A DNA stretch of 43,461 nucleotides, taken from contig NZ_MUNM01000038.1 of the NCBI RefSeq assembly GCF_002286815.1, positions 1 to 43,461 of the forward strand, read 5' to 3'. Origin of the DNA: Pseudomonas sp. PICF141 (lineage in GTDB: Bacteria; Pseudomonadota; Gammaproteobacteria; Pseudomonadales; Pseudomonadaceae). Numbering within the stretch: position 1 is the stretch's first letter; the number at the start of each line of letters is the position of its first letter. Position numbers and translations under genes: made by a program. Below the pieces are notes generated by a model that was not told the origin of the DNA, did no database searches, and was given only the letters and a program-made list of their open reading frames with translations. Shown piece after piece: positions 7,818-16,200 of the stretch.

Positions 7818-9440
7818 TCAGTTCTTGTCCAGATCCACATCCTTCGTCTCACGCAAACACATCATCCCCACCACCAGGCTCACCCCGGTAATCACCACCG
7901 GGTACCACAGCCCGTAGAAAATATCCCCGGTGTACACCACCAAGGCAAACGACACCGTCGGCAGGAAGCCACCGAACCAACCATTGCCGATATGGTAGGG
8001 CAGGGACATGGAGGTGTAGCGGATGCGGGTCGGGAACAGTTCGACCATCAGCGCCGCCAGCGGGCCGTAGCACATGGCGGAGATGATGATCAGGGCGACG
8101 ATCAGCGCCACGATCATGGGTTTGTTGATCTGTTGGGTGTCCGCTTGTGACGGATACCCGGCCAGGGTCACAGCACCGCGCAAGGCCGCTTCATCGTAGC
8201 CATCGATTGTCACCTCGCCGATGCTGACCTGCACGGCGCTGCCGGCCGGGGCCGCTTCGCTGTTGTAGGGCAGGCCTTGCTTGACCAGGAAAGTTTTGAC
8301 CTTGTCGCACGGGCTATCAAATTTAGCCTTGCCCACCGGGTCGAACTGGAAGGTGCAGGTGGCCGGGTCCGCCAGCACGGTGATCGGTGCCTGGCGGCTG
8401 GCCAGGTCAATGGCTGGGTTGGCGTAATGGGCCAGGGTCTTGAAGATCGGGAAGTACAGCGCAGTGGCCAGCAACAGGCCGATCATCAGCACCGGTTTAC
8501 GGCCGACCTTGTCCGACAGCCAACCGAAAAAGATGAAGAACGGCGCGCCAATGGTCACGCTGACGATCAGCAGACTGTTGGCCAGTGCCGGGTCCATTTT
8601 CAGGAACTGGGTGAGGAAGAACAGCACATAGAACTGCGCGGCGTAGAAGGTTACCGCTTGCCCGGCGTTGATGCTGAACAGCGCAATCAGCACCACTTTG
8701 AGGTTGTCCCATTTGCCGAAGGAATCGCGCAGCGGTGACTTGCAGAGCTTGCCTTCTTCTTTCATTTTCACGAACGCAGGCGACTCATGCAGGCTCAGGC
8801 GAATCCAGGTCGAGATACCCAGCAACACGATCGAAAACAGAAACGGAATGCGCCAGCCCCAGACTTCGAACTGGTCGCCGGTGAAGTAGCGGCAGCCCAG
8901 CACCACCAGCAGCGACAGCAGCAAGCCGAGGGTGGCGGTGGATTGAATCCAGCTGGTGTGGAAACCGCGTTTGCCCATCGGTGCGTGTTCAGCGACGTAA
9001 GTGGCAGCGCCGCCGTATTCTCCGCCCAATGCCAGACCCTGAAGCATACGCAGCACCACGAGGATGATCGGCGCGGCGATGCCGATGCTCGCGTAGGTCG
9101 GCAGCAAGCCGACGCAGAACGTCGCCAGCCCCATGAGGACGATGGTCGCCAGGAACGTGTATTTGCGCCCGATCATGTCCCCCAAGCGTCCGAACACCAG
9201 CGCACCGAAGGGCCGCACGATGAAGCCGGCGGCGAAGGCCATGAGCGCGAAGATGAACGCCGTGGTGTCGTTGACCCCGGCGAAGAACTGTTTGCTGATG
9301 ACCGCCGCGAGGGCGCCGTAGAGGAAAAAGTCGTACCACTCGAACACCGTCCCCAGGGACGAGGCGAAGATGACTTTCTGGGTTTCCTGACTGGTGCCGG
9401 CGCTGCGGACCGCTTCCAGGGGCTGAACATGTTCTGACAT
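7818..9440 (-). CDS. MFS transporter, metabolite:H+ symporter type
   Basis: A 540-residue 12-TM permease of the metabolite:H+ symporter family (ProP/ShiA-like), probably importing an organic acid or similar solute. Evidence: 'GTVFEWYDFFLYG' at the end of TM1 region, the loop motif 'FGRLGDMIGRKYTF' (GRxGDxxGRK), and 'LQGLALGGEYGGAATYVAEH'. The second-half loop 'WLSDKVGRKPVL' repeats the motif. Between TM9 and TM10 there is a ~100-residue polar insertion with two cysteines ('ADPATCTF' and 'DSPCDKVK'), seen in a subset of this family. The start at 9440 has GAGGGA upstream. It is probably co-transcribed after the GMC oxidoreductase gene. Confidence 0.88.
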   Translation of the reverse strand: MSEHVQPLEAVRSAGTSQETQKVIFASSLGTVFEWYDFFLYGALAAVISKQFFAGVNDTTAFIFALMAFAAGFIVRPFGALVFGRLGDMIGRKYTFLATIVLMGLATFCVGLLPTYASIGIAAPIILVVLRMLQGLALGGEYGGAATYVAEHAPMGKRGFHTSWIQSTATLGLLLSLLVVLGCRYFTGDQFEVWGWRIPFLFSIVLLGISTWIRLSLHESPAFVKMKEEGKLCKSPLRDSFGKWDNLKVVLIALFSINAGQAVTFYAAQFYVLFFLTQFLKMDPALANSLLIVSVTIGAPFFIFFGWLSDKVGRKPVLMIGLLLATALYFPIFKTLAHYANPAIDLASRQAPITVLADPATCTFQFDPVGKAKFDSPCDKVKTFLVKQGLPYNSEAAPAGSAVQVSIGEVTIDGYDEAALRGAVTLAGYPSQADTQQINKPMIVALIVALIIISAMCYGPLAALMVELFPTRIRYTSMSLPYHIGNGWFGGFLPTVSFALVVYTGDIFYGLWYPVVITGVSLVVGMMCLRETKDVDLDKN

Positions 9441-9543
9441 ACCGGTATCCCTCACAGTGATTGTTTTTGTTGTTCCACTGTCGGCGCCAGCCTGGTGGGC
9501 GGGTGCCGCGTTTATCCGTAAAGCGGGGTGTACGTCGATCTTT

Positions 9544-9624
9544 GCAGGAGCGAAGTTTGCTCGCGAAGGCGTCAGACCTGACACACCACGTCATCGTTCT
9601 TCGCGGGCAAGCCTCGCTCCTACA
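9544..9624. repeat. REP-type palindrome overlapping a stop codon
   Basis: Arms GCAGGAGCGAAGTTTGCTCG and CGGGCAAGCCTCGCTCCTAC. It fills most of the space between the GMC gene and the MFS gene, and its right end supplies the GMC gene's TAG stop (9620-9622). Confidence 0.83.
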
Positions 9625-11269
9625 GTGGGTTGCTCAGCAGTTCCTTCTGCGGGTCAAGGCTCCTTGTGCTGGGGCTGAGCATCAATTGCGCGGCTTTCTC
9701 GGCGATCATCAGTGTCGGCGAGCAGGTGTTGCCCGAGGTGATGCGCGGCATGATCGAGGCGTCGGCGATGCGCAGGCCGGGGACGCCATGGACGCGCAAC
9801 CCGGCGTCGACCACCGCGTGGGCATCGTTGCCCATCCGGCACGTGCCTACCGGGTGGAAAATCGTGGTGCCGATCCGGGCGGCGGCTTCGTGCAATTGTT
9901 CTTCGCTCTGCAAGCTGTCGCCGGGCAGGTACTCGACCGGTTTGAACGCTTGCAAGGCGGGCGCGGCAACGATGCGGCGGGTCAGGCGGATGGCATCGGC
10001 TGCTACCCGCAAGTCTTCGGGATGGCTCAGGTAGTTGGGCTGAATCAGCGGCGCTTCCCGTGGGTCGGCAGAGCGAATGTCTATCCGGCCACGACTTTGC
10101 GGGCGCAGATCGCAGACCGACGCGGTGAACGCGGGGAAGGCGTGCAGCGGCTCGCCGAAACGCTCCAGCGACAACGGTTGCACGTGGTATTCGAGGTTCG
10201 CCGAGGTCTGTTCCGGCCCCGATCGCGCGAAGGCGCCGAGTTGGCTTGGGGCCATGGACAGTGGGCCGCTGCGGTCATACAGGTAACGCAGGCCCATGCC
10301 CATCTTGCCCCACAGCGTGCCCGCAATCTGGTTCAGAGTGCGGGCATTTTCCAGTTTGTAGATCAGCCGCAGTTGCAGATGATCCTGCAGGTTGCCGCCC
10401 ACGCCGGGCAGTTCATGGGCCACGCCGATGCCCAGTTTTTGCAGCAGCGGGCGAGGGCCGATACCAGAACGCTGGAGAATGCCCGGTGAACCGACGGAAC
10501 CGGCACACAGAACGATTTCCTTGCGCGCCTTGAAGGTTCTCACCTGGCCTTGCCAGCGCGCACTGACCGCCGAGGCGCGGCCGTTTTCCAGTAGCACGCG
10601 GTCCACTTCAACGTCGGTCAGCACCGTCAGATTGGTGCGCTGACGGATCGGTTTGAGAAACGCCTTGGCCGCGTTCCAGCGCACTCCGGCCTTTTGATTG
10701 ACCTGGAAATAGCCGCAGCCTTCGTTGTTGCCCTGATTGAAGTCATCGATGCTGGCGATGCCGCTTTGCTCGGCTGCCGTGCGAAACGCGTCGAGGATCG
10801 GCCACGACAGACGCTGACGCTCGACTCGCCATTGCCCGGCGGCGCCGTGAAATGCTGAGTCGCCGGCAAAATGGTTTTCGCTTTGCTTGAACAGTGGCAG
10901 CACGTCTTGCCAGCCCCAGCCGGCATTGCCTTCGGCCGCCCAAGCGTCGTAATCGCCAGCCTGGCCGCGCATGTAGATCATGCCGTTGATTGAGGAACAG
11001 CCGCCGAGCACCTTGCCGCGCGGGTAGCTCAGGGCGCGACCCTGCAGGCCCGGTTGCGCTTCGGTCTTGAAGCACCAGTCGGTGCGCGGGTTGCCGATGC
11101 AGAACAGGTAACCGACAGGAATGTGAATCCATGGGTAGTTGTCGCGGCCGCCGGCTTCGAGCAGCAGCACGCGATGCTGCGGGTTGGCCGACAGTCGATT
11201 GGCCAGCAAACAACCGGCCGGCCCGGCGCCGACCACGATGTAGTCGTATTCATCAAGGGAAGTCTGCAT
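9620..11269 (-). CDS. GMC-family FAD-dependent oxidoreductase (alcohol/choline dehydrogenase-like)
   Basis: A 549-residue flavoenzyme of the glucose-methanol-choline family that would oxidise an alcohol to an aldehyde. The FAD-binding motif is 'YIVVGAGPAGCLLANRLS' near the N-terminus, GMC signature 1 is 'GGCSSINGMIYMRG', and signature 2 lies around 'GSVGSPGILQRSGIG'. The catalytic histidine is in 'IFHPVGTCRMG' and the final motif is 'TSGNTCSPTLMIAEKAA'. I use ATG 11269 (GAGG 6 bases upstream); ATGs at 11281 and 11305 are possible. The neighbours suggest uptake by the MHS transporter, oxidation here, and control by the divergent LysR. The substrate cannot be read from sequence; BetA is possible but the bet context is absent. 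Confidence 0.88.
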   Translation of the reverse strand: MQTSLDEYDYIVVGAGPAGCLLANRLSANPQHRVLLLEAGGRDNYPWIHIPVGYLFCIGNPRTDWCFKTEAQPGLQGRALSYPRGKVLGGCSSINGMIYMRGQAGDYDAWAAEGNAGWGWQDVLPLFKQSENHFAGDSAFHGAAGQWRVERQRLSWPILDAFRTAAEQSGIASIDDFNQGNNEGCGYFQVNQKAGVRWNAAKAFLKPIRQRTNLTVLTDVEVDRVLLENGRASAVSARWQGQVRTFKARKEIVLCAGSVGSPGILQRSGIGPRPLLQKLGIGVAHELPGVGGNLQDHLQLRLIYKLENARTLNQIAGTLWGKMGMGLRYLYDRSGPLSMAPSQLGAFARSGPEQTSANLEYHVQPLSLERFGEPLHAFPAFTASVCDLRPQSRGRIDIRSADPREAPLIQPNYLSHPEDLRVAADAIRLTRRIVAAPALQAFKPVEYLPGDSLQSEEQLHEAAARIGTTIFHPVGTCRMGNDAHAVVDAGLRVHGVPGLRIADASIMPRITSGNTCSPTLMIAEKAAQLMLSPSTRSLDPQKELLSNPL

Positions 11270-11373
11270 CCTTGACCTCATATTGTTGTTCTTGTTGTCG
11301 GTCATCCTAGTTGTTAGCTTTCGTTAAAAGAATGTTAGTTTTTGCGCAGGTGCTGTGCGTTTTTAAACAGCGT

Positions 11374-11389
11374 CGTTAACGGCCTAACG
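11374..11389. promoter_or_regulatory. Candidate LysR operator between GMC gene and its regulator
   Basis: CGTTA-N6-TAACG, a perfect 5-bp dyad, 14 bp before the LysR start codon and ~105 bp upstream of the divergent GMC gene. Position suggests autoregulation; the assignment is inferred. Confidence 0.4.
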
Positions 11390-11402
11390 TCAAGGATGGT
11401 TC

Positions 11403-12287
11403 ATGTTCGACTGGAATGACCTGCGGTTTTTTCTAGAGTTGCAGCGCAGCGGCCGCTTGCTGACCGCCGCGCGCCGTTTGAACACCACCCACGCCACCGT
11501 GGCCCGGCACATCGAGGCCATCGAAAAAAGCCTCGGCACCGCGCTGTTCATCCAGCATGCCCAAGGTTACGAATTGACCCCGGCCGGCGAAGCGCTGCTC
11601 AAACACGCCGAAGCCATGGAGAACGTCGCGCTGCTGGCTCAGGAAGAAATCACCCAGTCATCCGCGCCGCTAGGCAAGATCCGCGTCGGCGTGACGGAAG
11701 GGCTGGGCATCATGTTCCTTGCCAGCCGCATGAACGGGCTGTTCGAACGCTATCCGGGGCTGGAAGTGGAATTGGTAGCGGTGCCGCGCTTCGTCAGCAT
11801 CCTCAACCGTGAAGCGGAAATCAGCATTCACCTGGAACGCCCGGCCGCCGACATGCTGGTCACCCGCAAACTCACCGATTACCGACTGGCACTGTATGCC
11901 AGCCAGGCCTATCTGGACCGTTCGCCACCCCTGCGCAGCCGCGAAGACCTCGGTCGCCATGCGTGGATCGGCTACGTCGATGACTTGCTGTTCAGCCAGG
12001 AACTGATGTTCCTCAACAGCTTCTGCCGCAACCCCCAGGTGGTGTTTCACAGCACCAGCGTCATCGCCCAGCAACAGGCCGCGCGCTCGGGCCTGGGGAT
12101 CGCCGTGTTGCCCTGCTATATGGCCAGCGCCGATCCCCAACTGGTGCCGTTACTGCCGGATGAAAGCATCCAGCGCAGTTACTGGATCAGTACGCGGCGC
12201 GAGCTGCACAAGTCCGTGCGGCTGCGGGTGTTGTGGGATTACGTGGTGGAGTTGTGTGAGCGTGAGCAGGGGTTGTTGCTGGGATAG
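11403..12287 (+). CDS. LysR-family transcriptional regulator
   Basis: A 294-residue LysR regulator. The winged HTH occupies ~1-60 ('DWNDLRFFLELQRSGRLLTA' then 'LNTTHATVARHIEAIEKSLG'), followed by a substrate-binding domain from ~90. The 'W-DLRFFLEL' start and 'THATVARHI' recognition helix mark the large subgroup that lacks the usual SQPA/S pattern. AAGGA lies upstream of the ATG. It is divergent from the GMC oxidoreductase/MFS pair and is likely their regulator; the effector is unknown. Confidence 0.9.
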   Translation: MFDWNDLRFFLELQRSGRLLTAARRLNTTHATVARHIEAIEKSLGTALFIQHAQGYELTPAGEALLKHAEAMENVALLAQEEITQSSAPLGKIRVGVTEGLGIMFLASRMNGLFERYPGLEVELVAVPRFVSILNREAEISIHLERPAADMLVTRKLTDYRLALYASQAYLDRSPPLRSREDLGRHAWIGYVDDLLFSQELMFLNSFCRNPQVVFHSTSVIAQQQAARSGLGIAVLPCYMASADPQLVPLLPDESIQRSYWISTRRELHKSVRLRVLWDYVVELCEREQGLLLG

Positions 12288-12292
12288 CAAAT

Positions 12293-12366
12293 ATCAAAAA
12301 ATCGCGGCCTTCTGTAGCTCCTAAGGGAGAGGGGTAGGCGCTACCGGAAGACCGCGATCTTTTGAT
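12293..12366. repeat. REP-like hairpin, possible terminator
   Basis: Arms ATCAAAAAATCGCGGCCTTC and GAAGACCGCGATCTTTTGAT pair over 18 of 20 positions around an inner GTAGC/GCTAC dyad. It begins 6 bp after the LysR stop codon and ends in a short T tract, so it may end that transcript. Confidence 0.7.
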
Positions 12367-12411
12367 CTTGGGAGAGTGTCAGATTCATTTTTCCATATGT
12401 TCACACATGCC

Positions 12412-12825
12412 TCAAAAGGTGCCGACACTCTTTATTGAGAAAGTCACCTTCACTATGTTGTTGGGATCGGCCTGCCACTGTACGTCGGTCGGTATGGTGT
12501 TGTGGCGCAAGATACACTTCCATTCCACATCTTTGCCGTCGTCCGTGCCTGGAAAAAGTACATTGCCGGTCCATGTAGAAGTAGAAGTAGAAGTAGAAGT
12601 AGAAGAGGAAGCAGAGGCGAGCGGTATGGCCTTGGCCGGATCCCAATTCCCTAACGCTGGATGGTTGCCGACAACATAAGCGCTATAGTCCGTCCTGACG
12701 TTGTTACATTGAAAGGTTACTTCGGATGTTATGGGCGTCCACTGGCCACCTTGGACATCGCGCAATAGCGGCAGAATCGCTAACAAGAGAATGCCCTGCA
12801 CCAATAGATAACCATTTCGAAACAT
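12412..12825 (-). CDS. Secreted starch-binding (CBM20) domain protein
   Basis: A 137-residue protein with a signal peptide (~26 residues: hydrophobic 'LLVQGILLLAILPLL', cleavage near VQG) and then a single CBM20-like domain. CBM20 hallmarks are 'YVVGNHPALGNWDPAKAIPL', 'WTGNVLFPG' and 'VEWKCILR', with a further tryptophan in 'VQWQADPNN'. CBM20 binds starch or related alpha-glucans, normally as a module of amylases; here no catalytic domain is attached. A Ser-Thr run (~residues 71-84) comes from five GTAGAA hexamers at 12575-12604 and lies in a loop just before a domain tryptophan. Base composition is visibly AT-richer than its neighbours, which suggests recent acquisition. Confidence 0.78.
   Translation of the reverse strand: MFRNGYLLVQGILLLAILPLLRDVQGGQWTPITSEVTFQCNNVRTDYSAYVVGNHPALGNWDPAKAIPLASASSSTSTSTSTSTWTGNVLFPGTDDGKDVEWKCILRHNTIPTDVQWQADPNNIVKVTFSIKSVGTF
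12575..12604. repeat. Hexanucleotide microsatellite (GTAGAA)x5
   Basis: Five exact tandem copies inside the CBM20 gene. On the coding strand each unit is TTCTAC, read in frame as alternating Ser-Thr. Gain or loss of units would change loop length without breaking the frame. Confidence 0.9.
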
Positions 12826-13052
12826 GATGAACGCCTCAAGTCATTCCAATAGGGGCAGCTTAGCCCCGGCCAAACTGAAAGTGACCTGTTAGAACTGACA
12901 GTTCATTAGAGCGCTTCGCGATAACTTCAATCATTACTTATACACGGCGAGCTTGTTTGCGCTGGACTACGCAGCGGTCCTGGACTTCAATTCCTGGGAT
13001 CAAGACAAGGAGCGTCCACCGACAATCCGCCATGAACAAGGGAGCTTGCAGC

Positions 13053-13268
13053 ATGACCGAAGATACAAAGGTGAAAGGGCCGGCATCGTACTTCCCCTCA
13101 ATTGAAAAAAAGTACGGCCAGCCAATCGACCATTGGCTGGGTTTGCTCGGTACAGTGAGCAGCAAGAAGCATACGGAAATGGTGGCTTGGCTGAAGGCTG
13201 AACACGGTATGGGGCACGGACATGCCAATGCGTTGGTTGCGCATTATTTGGCGAGCGCTAAAAAGTGA
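13053..13268 (+). CDS. DUF4287 domain protein
   Basis: A 71-residue protein consisting of a DUF4287-type helical domain: 'SYFPSIEKKYGQPIDHWLGL' followed by 'KHTEMVAWLKAEHGMGHGHANALVAHYL'. Family function is not established. GGAG lies 8 bases before the ATG at 13053; ATGs at 13032 and further upstream are open but lack a good ribosome site. It is a single gene, with the 227 bp upstream to the CBM20 gene holding no other gene. Confidence 0.82.
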   Translation: MTEDTKVKGPASYFPSIEKKYGQPIDHWLGLLGTVSSKKHTEMVAWLKAEHGMGHGHANALVAHYLASAKK

Positions 13269-13360
13269 GAGAGAAGGCTTTCGAGTAAAGCGGGAAGGGC
13301 ACAGATTGCACTGGCCCATCCCAACCCACCAACAACTCGCCTGCAGCCCATTCTAAACAA

Positions 13361-13432
13361 GAGGCTTGCCCGCGAAGAACGATGACGTGGTGTGCCAGAC
13401 CTGACGCCTTCGCGGGCAAGCCTCGCTCCTAC
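13361..13432. repeat. REP-type palindrome, left arm shortened
   Basis: Arms GAGGCTTGCCCGCGAAG and CTTCGCGGGCAAGCCTCGCT. The outer GTAGGAGC of the left arm is missing while the right arm keeps CTCCTAC. It lies just beyond the end of the 13.5-19.8 kb operon. Confidence 0.8.
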
Positions 13433-13466
13433 AAGGGATTGTGTTTAGGCGTACGGCTGTAGTCAC

Positions 13467-14885
13467 TCAGCCATTGGGCGGCAGCTCGCAGGTGGTCCGC
13501 TGCGCAGGGGTGTGGTGTTGGCCATCGGGAATCGACAGGGTCGCCCGCAACCCGCCTTCAGGTAGATTGACCAGCGTAATTCGCCCACCCAGCCGCGCCG
13601 CAATGGTGCTGACGATGGTCAGCCCCAGCCCCGCGCCCCCGGTATTTCCACGGCTGTAAAAACGTTCGAATAACCGTGCGCGATCTGCTTCATCGATGCC
13701 TGGCCCCTGGTCCTGGACGCTCAAATCATAGAACCCGTTCTCCTGACTCAATCGCACGGTGATGACACCCTGCTCCGGCGAAAAATTCGCGGCGTTGGTG
13801 ACCAGGTTGTTCAGAGCGATGTCGATGTCGGCGGCGTCGGCCAGCACTTCAAAAGGCTGGTCAGCAACATCGAAGGCCAGTTCCAGATTCCTGCTTAATA
13901 ACCAGGGCGTGAGTTGGGCCAGACTGGCGCGCACGGTTTCGCTCAGGTCGATGCTTTGCTCCATTGGCGCCACGGCTTTGGGTTCAAGACGGGCCATGGT
14001 CAGCAATTGATTGACCAAGCGGCTGGTGCGGTCAACACCGGCAATCAGAAACGCCAGGGATTCACGACGCTCCTGTTCCGTGCCGGCTTCCTGCAGGTTC
14101 TGCGCATGCACTCGCAGCACCGCCAGCGGCGTACGTAATTCGTGAGCGGCGTCGGCGATGAAGCGCCGTTCGCGGCCAAGCACTTCCTGAATTTGCGCGA
14201 GCATGCGGTTGAGCGCTGCCTGCATCGGTTCCAATTCACTGGGTAATGGGTTCAGTTGCAACGGCTCCAGAGAACCGCTGTGCCGAGCCCGCAACGTTTG
14301 CGCCATATTGGCCAGGGGCTTGAGCCCCCAGCCAATGGCCAGCCAGACCATGGCCGCCAGGATCAGGCTACCCAGCACATTGGGCCACAGGGTATGACGT
14401 ACGATCCGGTCTACCAGGTCCGCACGCACGTCGTCCCGTTCACCGACCCAGATGCGCAGGTCATTCTGTTTGTCTTCGAGCATGAACACCCGCCAATGGC
14501 GATTGTGCAGGTCCACCACATCGCTGAAGCCGGATTTGGTCGGCGGTGCCGTGAAGGAGGGCGCACTGGCGGTATGCACCAGCACTTCACCCTTGCGATT
14601 CCACACCTGAAAGGCAATTTTGCTTTCGTAGGGATGACCATCGACTCTCGGCACCGCTTCACTCAAGGCCTTGTTGAATGCTTGATACAGTTCGGCGTGT
14701 TCACGGCTGGCCAGCGGCATGCGCATCACACCCTGCAGAAGCCGGGCGTTCTGGGCCAGTTGGGCGTCGTAGACTTCGGCAATTTCATGATTGCTGTCGT
14801 GCAGGTTGAGCACACTGATGATCGCCAGACCTGTCAGCATCAGGCCGATGATCAGCGTCAGGGTGCGACGCCGAATCGAAGTCAT
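13467..14885 (-). CDS. QseC/PmrB-type sensor histidine kinase
   Basis: A 472-residue inner-membrane kinase, last gene of the operon. TM1 is ~8-27 ('LIIGLMLTGLAIISVLNL') and a ~135-residue periplasmic 2CSK_N-type sensor follows. TM2 is ~168-188 with a short HAMP-like linker. The dimerisation/phosphoacceptor box is 'DAAHELRTPLAVL' with H248. The N-box is 'LNNLVTNAANFSP', followed by 'DQGPGI' and 'GLGLTIVSTIAARLGG'. It overlaps the response regulator gene by 4 bp (ATGA), so the two are translationally coupled. The layout is that of the QseC/BasS(PmrB) class; the signal is unknown and may relate to the enzymes in the same operon. Confidence 0.92.
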   Translation of the reverse strand: MTSIRRRTLTLIIGLMLTGLAIISVLNLHDSNHEIAEVYDAQLAQNARLLQGVMRMPLASREHAELYQAFNKALSEAVPRVDGHPYESKIAFQVWNRKGEVLVHTASAPSFTAPPTKSGFSDVVDLHNRHWRVFMLEDKQNDLRIWVGERDDVRADLVDRIVRHTLWPNVLGSLILAAMVWLAIGWGLKPLANMAQTLRARHSGSLEPLQLNPLPSELEPMQAALNRMLAQIQEVLGRERRFIADAAHELRTPLAVLRVHAQNLQEAGTEQERRESLAFLIAGVDRTSRLVNQLLTMARLEPKAVAPMEQSIDLSETVRASLAQLTPWLLSRNLELAFDVADQPFEVLADAADIDIALNNLVTNAANFSPEQGVITVRLSQENGFYDLSVQDQGPGIDEADRARLFERFYSRGNTGGAGLGLTIVSTIAARLGGRITLVNLPEGGLRATLSIPDGQHHTPAQRTTCELPPNG

Positions 14886-15544
14886 CGACGCTCCTCGACC
14901 AGGTACCCGACACCGCGAATGGTACGGATCAGGTCAGTGGAGAACTTCTTGCGCAGGTGATGGATATGCACTTCCAGGGTGTTGCTTTCGGCTTCTTCGT
15001 TCCAGCCGTAAAGCAGTTGCATCAGGTGGTCGCGGGTCATGACCCGGCCCGGAGGCGAAAGCAATTCGTGGAGCAGTTGATACTCCTTGGGCGTCAGCGC
15101 CACCGGCTCACCTCGATAGCTGACTTGCTGGGTGCCGGGGTTCAGGCTGATGCCGGCGTGCTCGATCAGCACTTGAGCGCGACCGGCGCTGCGTCGCAAC
15201 AAGGCCCGCAGGCGAGCCTTGAGTTCGGCCAGGTCGAAGGGCTTGATCAGGTAATCGTCGGCCCCGGCATCCAGCCCGGCGATGCGGTCTTCGGTGGCAT
15301 CCCGGGCGGTGAGAATCAGTACCGGAAGGTTGGAGCCACTTTCGCGCAGGCGGTGCAATACTTGCAGACCGTCCATGCGCGGCAGGCCGAGGTCGAGGAC
15401 CGCCAAGTCAAATGTTTCGCTGAGTAACGCATGCAAGGCACTGCGCCCGTCTTGCAGCCAGTCGACGGTGTAACCCTCACGGCCCAGAGCCTGATGAATG
15501 CCCTCGCCAAGGGCCACGTCATCCTCGATCAGTAATAAGCGCAC
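14882..15544 (-). CDS. QseB/PmrA-type response regulator
   Basis: A 220-residue OmpR-family regulator. The receiver domain (1-~115) has the acidic pair E7/D8/D9 ('LLIEDDVAL'), phosphoacceptor D51 ('LAVLDLGLPRMDG'), and the switch lysine in 'YLIKPFDLAE'. The C-terminal winged helix reads 'VALTPKEYQLLHELL', 'NTLEVHIHHLRKKF' and 'IRTIRGVGYLV'. The start codon is GTG (15542-15544) with AGGAG 5 bases upstream; the TPR gene's stop is 11 bp away. Members of this subfamily bind direct repeats of CTTAAG-like hexamers spaced by 5 bp, and such an array lies at 19863-19902 upstream of the operon. Confidence 0.93.
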   Translation of the reverse strand: MRLLLIEDDVALGEGIHQALGREGYTVDWLQDGRSALHALLSETFDLAVLDLGLPRMDGLQVLHRLRESGSNLPVLILTARDATEDRIAGLDAGADDYLIKPFDLAELKARLRALLRRSAGRAQVLIEHAGISLNPGTQQVSYRGEPVALTPKEYQLLHELLSPPGRVMTRDHLMQLLYGWNEEAESNTLEVHIHHLRKKFSTDLIRTIRGVGYLVEERR

Positions 15545-15555
15545 GCGGACTCCTG

Positions 15556-16200
15556 TCAGTTGAGTTTTTTGTTCACGTCCACCAGTAATGCCTCGATCTC
15601 TTTGCGCCGCCCGGCATCGGCGCTTTCCCGGCCAGGGCGTGGTGCCGCTTGCAGGGCTTTTTGCAGTGCGTCCCTGGCTTCACCATAGCGCTTTTGACGG
15701 TAAAGGTGATCGCCCCAGAAGTACAGACTGTCGATGCCGGCCGGGTTCAGCTGCAAAGCCTGCTTTAACAGCTGTTCGGCCTTGTCGGCATCGCCAAAAC
15801 CGATGGGCCAACCGGGCACGCGATCATACAACGCCGCAAGGCTGGTGTAGGCCGAGCCCTGCAGGGCCTTGGGATCAATGGCGAGGGCTTTTTCCAGATC
15901 GACTTTGGCGGCCTTGACCTTGCTCAGGGCTCCGATGCCACCTTGGGCGCCGGCCCAACTGCTGGTGACGATACCGGACCAGATCCACGCTTCGGCCAGG
16001 GACTGGCGTTCCCGGGTGAAGGCCGAAGTCTGGGTCGCGAGTTTTTCGAAGGCCGCGGTACGCTGGTCGGCGGGCAATTCGTATTGAATGTGCGCCCAGC
16101 TTTGCTGAATGCCATTGAGGCGTTGCTGATCGGCGGTGTCCAGCGCCCAGACGCTTTGGCTCAACACTCCGAGCAGCAAGCAAGTGACGATTTTTTTCAT
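15556..16200 (-). CDS. Exported TPR-like protein
   Basis: A 214-residue protein with a signal peptide ('MKKIVTCLLLGVLSQSVWA', probable cleavage after VWA) and a helical repeat body. TPR-like units are 'KVDLEKALAIDPKALQGSAY', 'KAEQLLKQALQLNPAGIDSL' and 'YGEARDALQKALQAAPRPG'. It would act in the periplasm as a binding or scaffold protein. The middle also carries 'WSGIVTSSWAGAQGGIGALS', typical of TatT-like TPR proteins. It starts inside the SDR stop codon (4-bp overlap) and ends 11 bp before the response regulator. Its link to the pathway is inferred from coupling only; it could carry a lipid or present a signal to the kinase. Confidence 0.8.
   Translation of the reverse strand: MKKIVTCLLLGVLSQSVWALDTADQQRLNGIQQSWAHIQYELPADQRTAAFEKLATQTSAFTRERQSLAEAWIWSGIVTSSWAGAQGGIGALSKVKAAKVDLEKALAIDPKALQGSAYTSLAALYDRVPGWPIGFGDADKAEQLLKQALQLNPAGIDSLYFWGDHLYRQKRYGEARDALQKALQAAPRPGRESADAGRRKEIEALLVDVNKKLN

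Noticed and set aside
9620..11269. Calling the GMC enzyme choline dehydrogenase BetA
   Set aside because: No betB, betI or choline transporter nearby; the neighbours are an MHS permease and a LysR regulator.
12575..12604. Short tandem repeat as a CRISPR array
   Set aside because: Units are 6 bp with no spacers; it is a coding microsatellite.
13467..15544. Naming the pair pmrAB or qseBC outright
   Set aside because: The subfamily is clear but no lipid A modification or other diagnostic neighbour is present, so only the class is stated.
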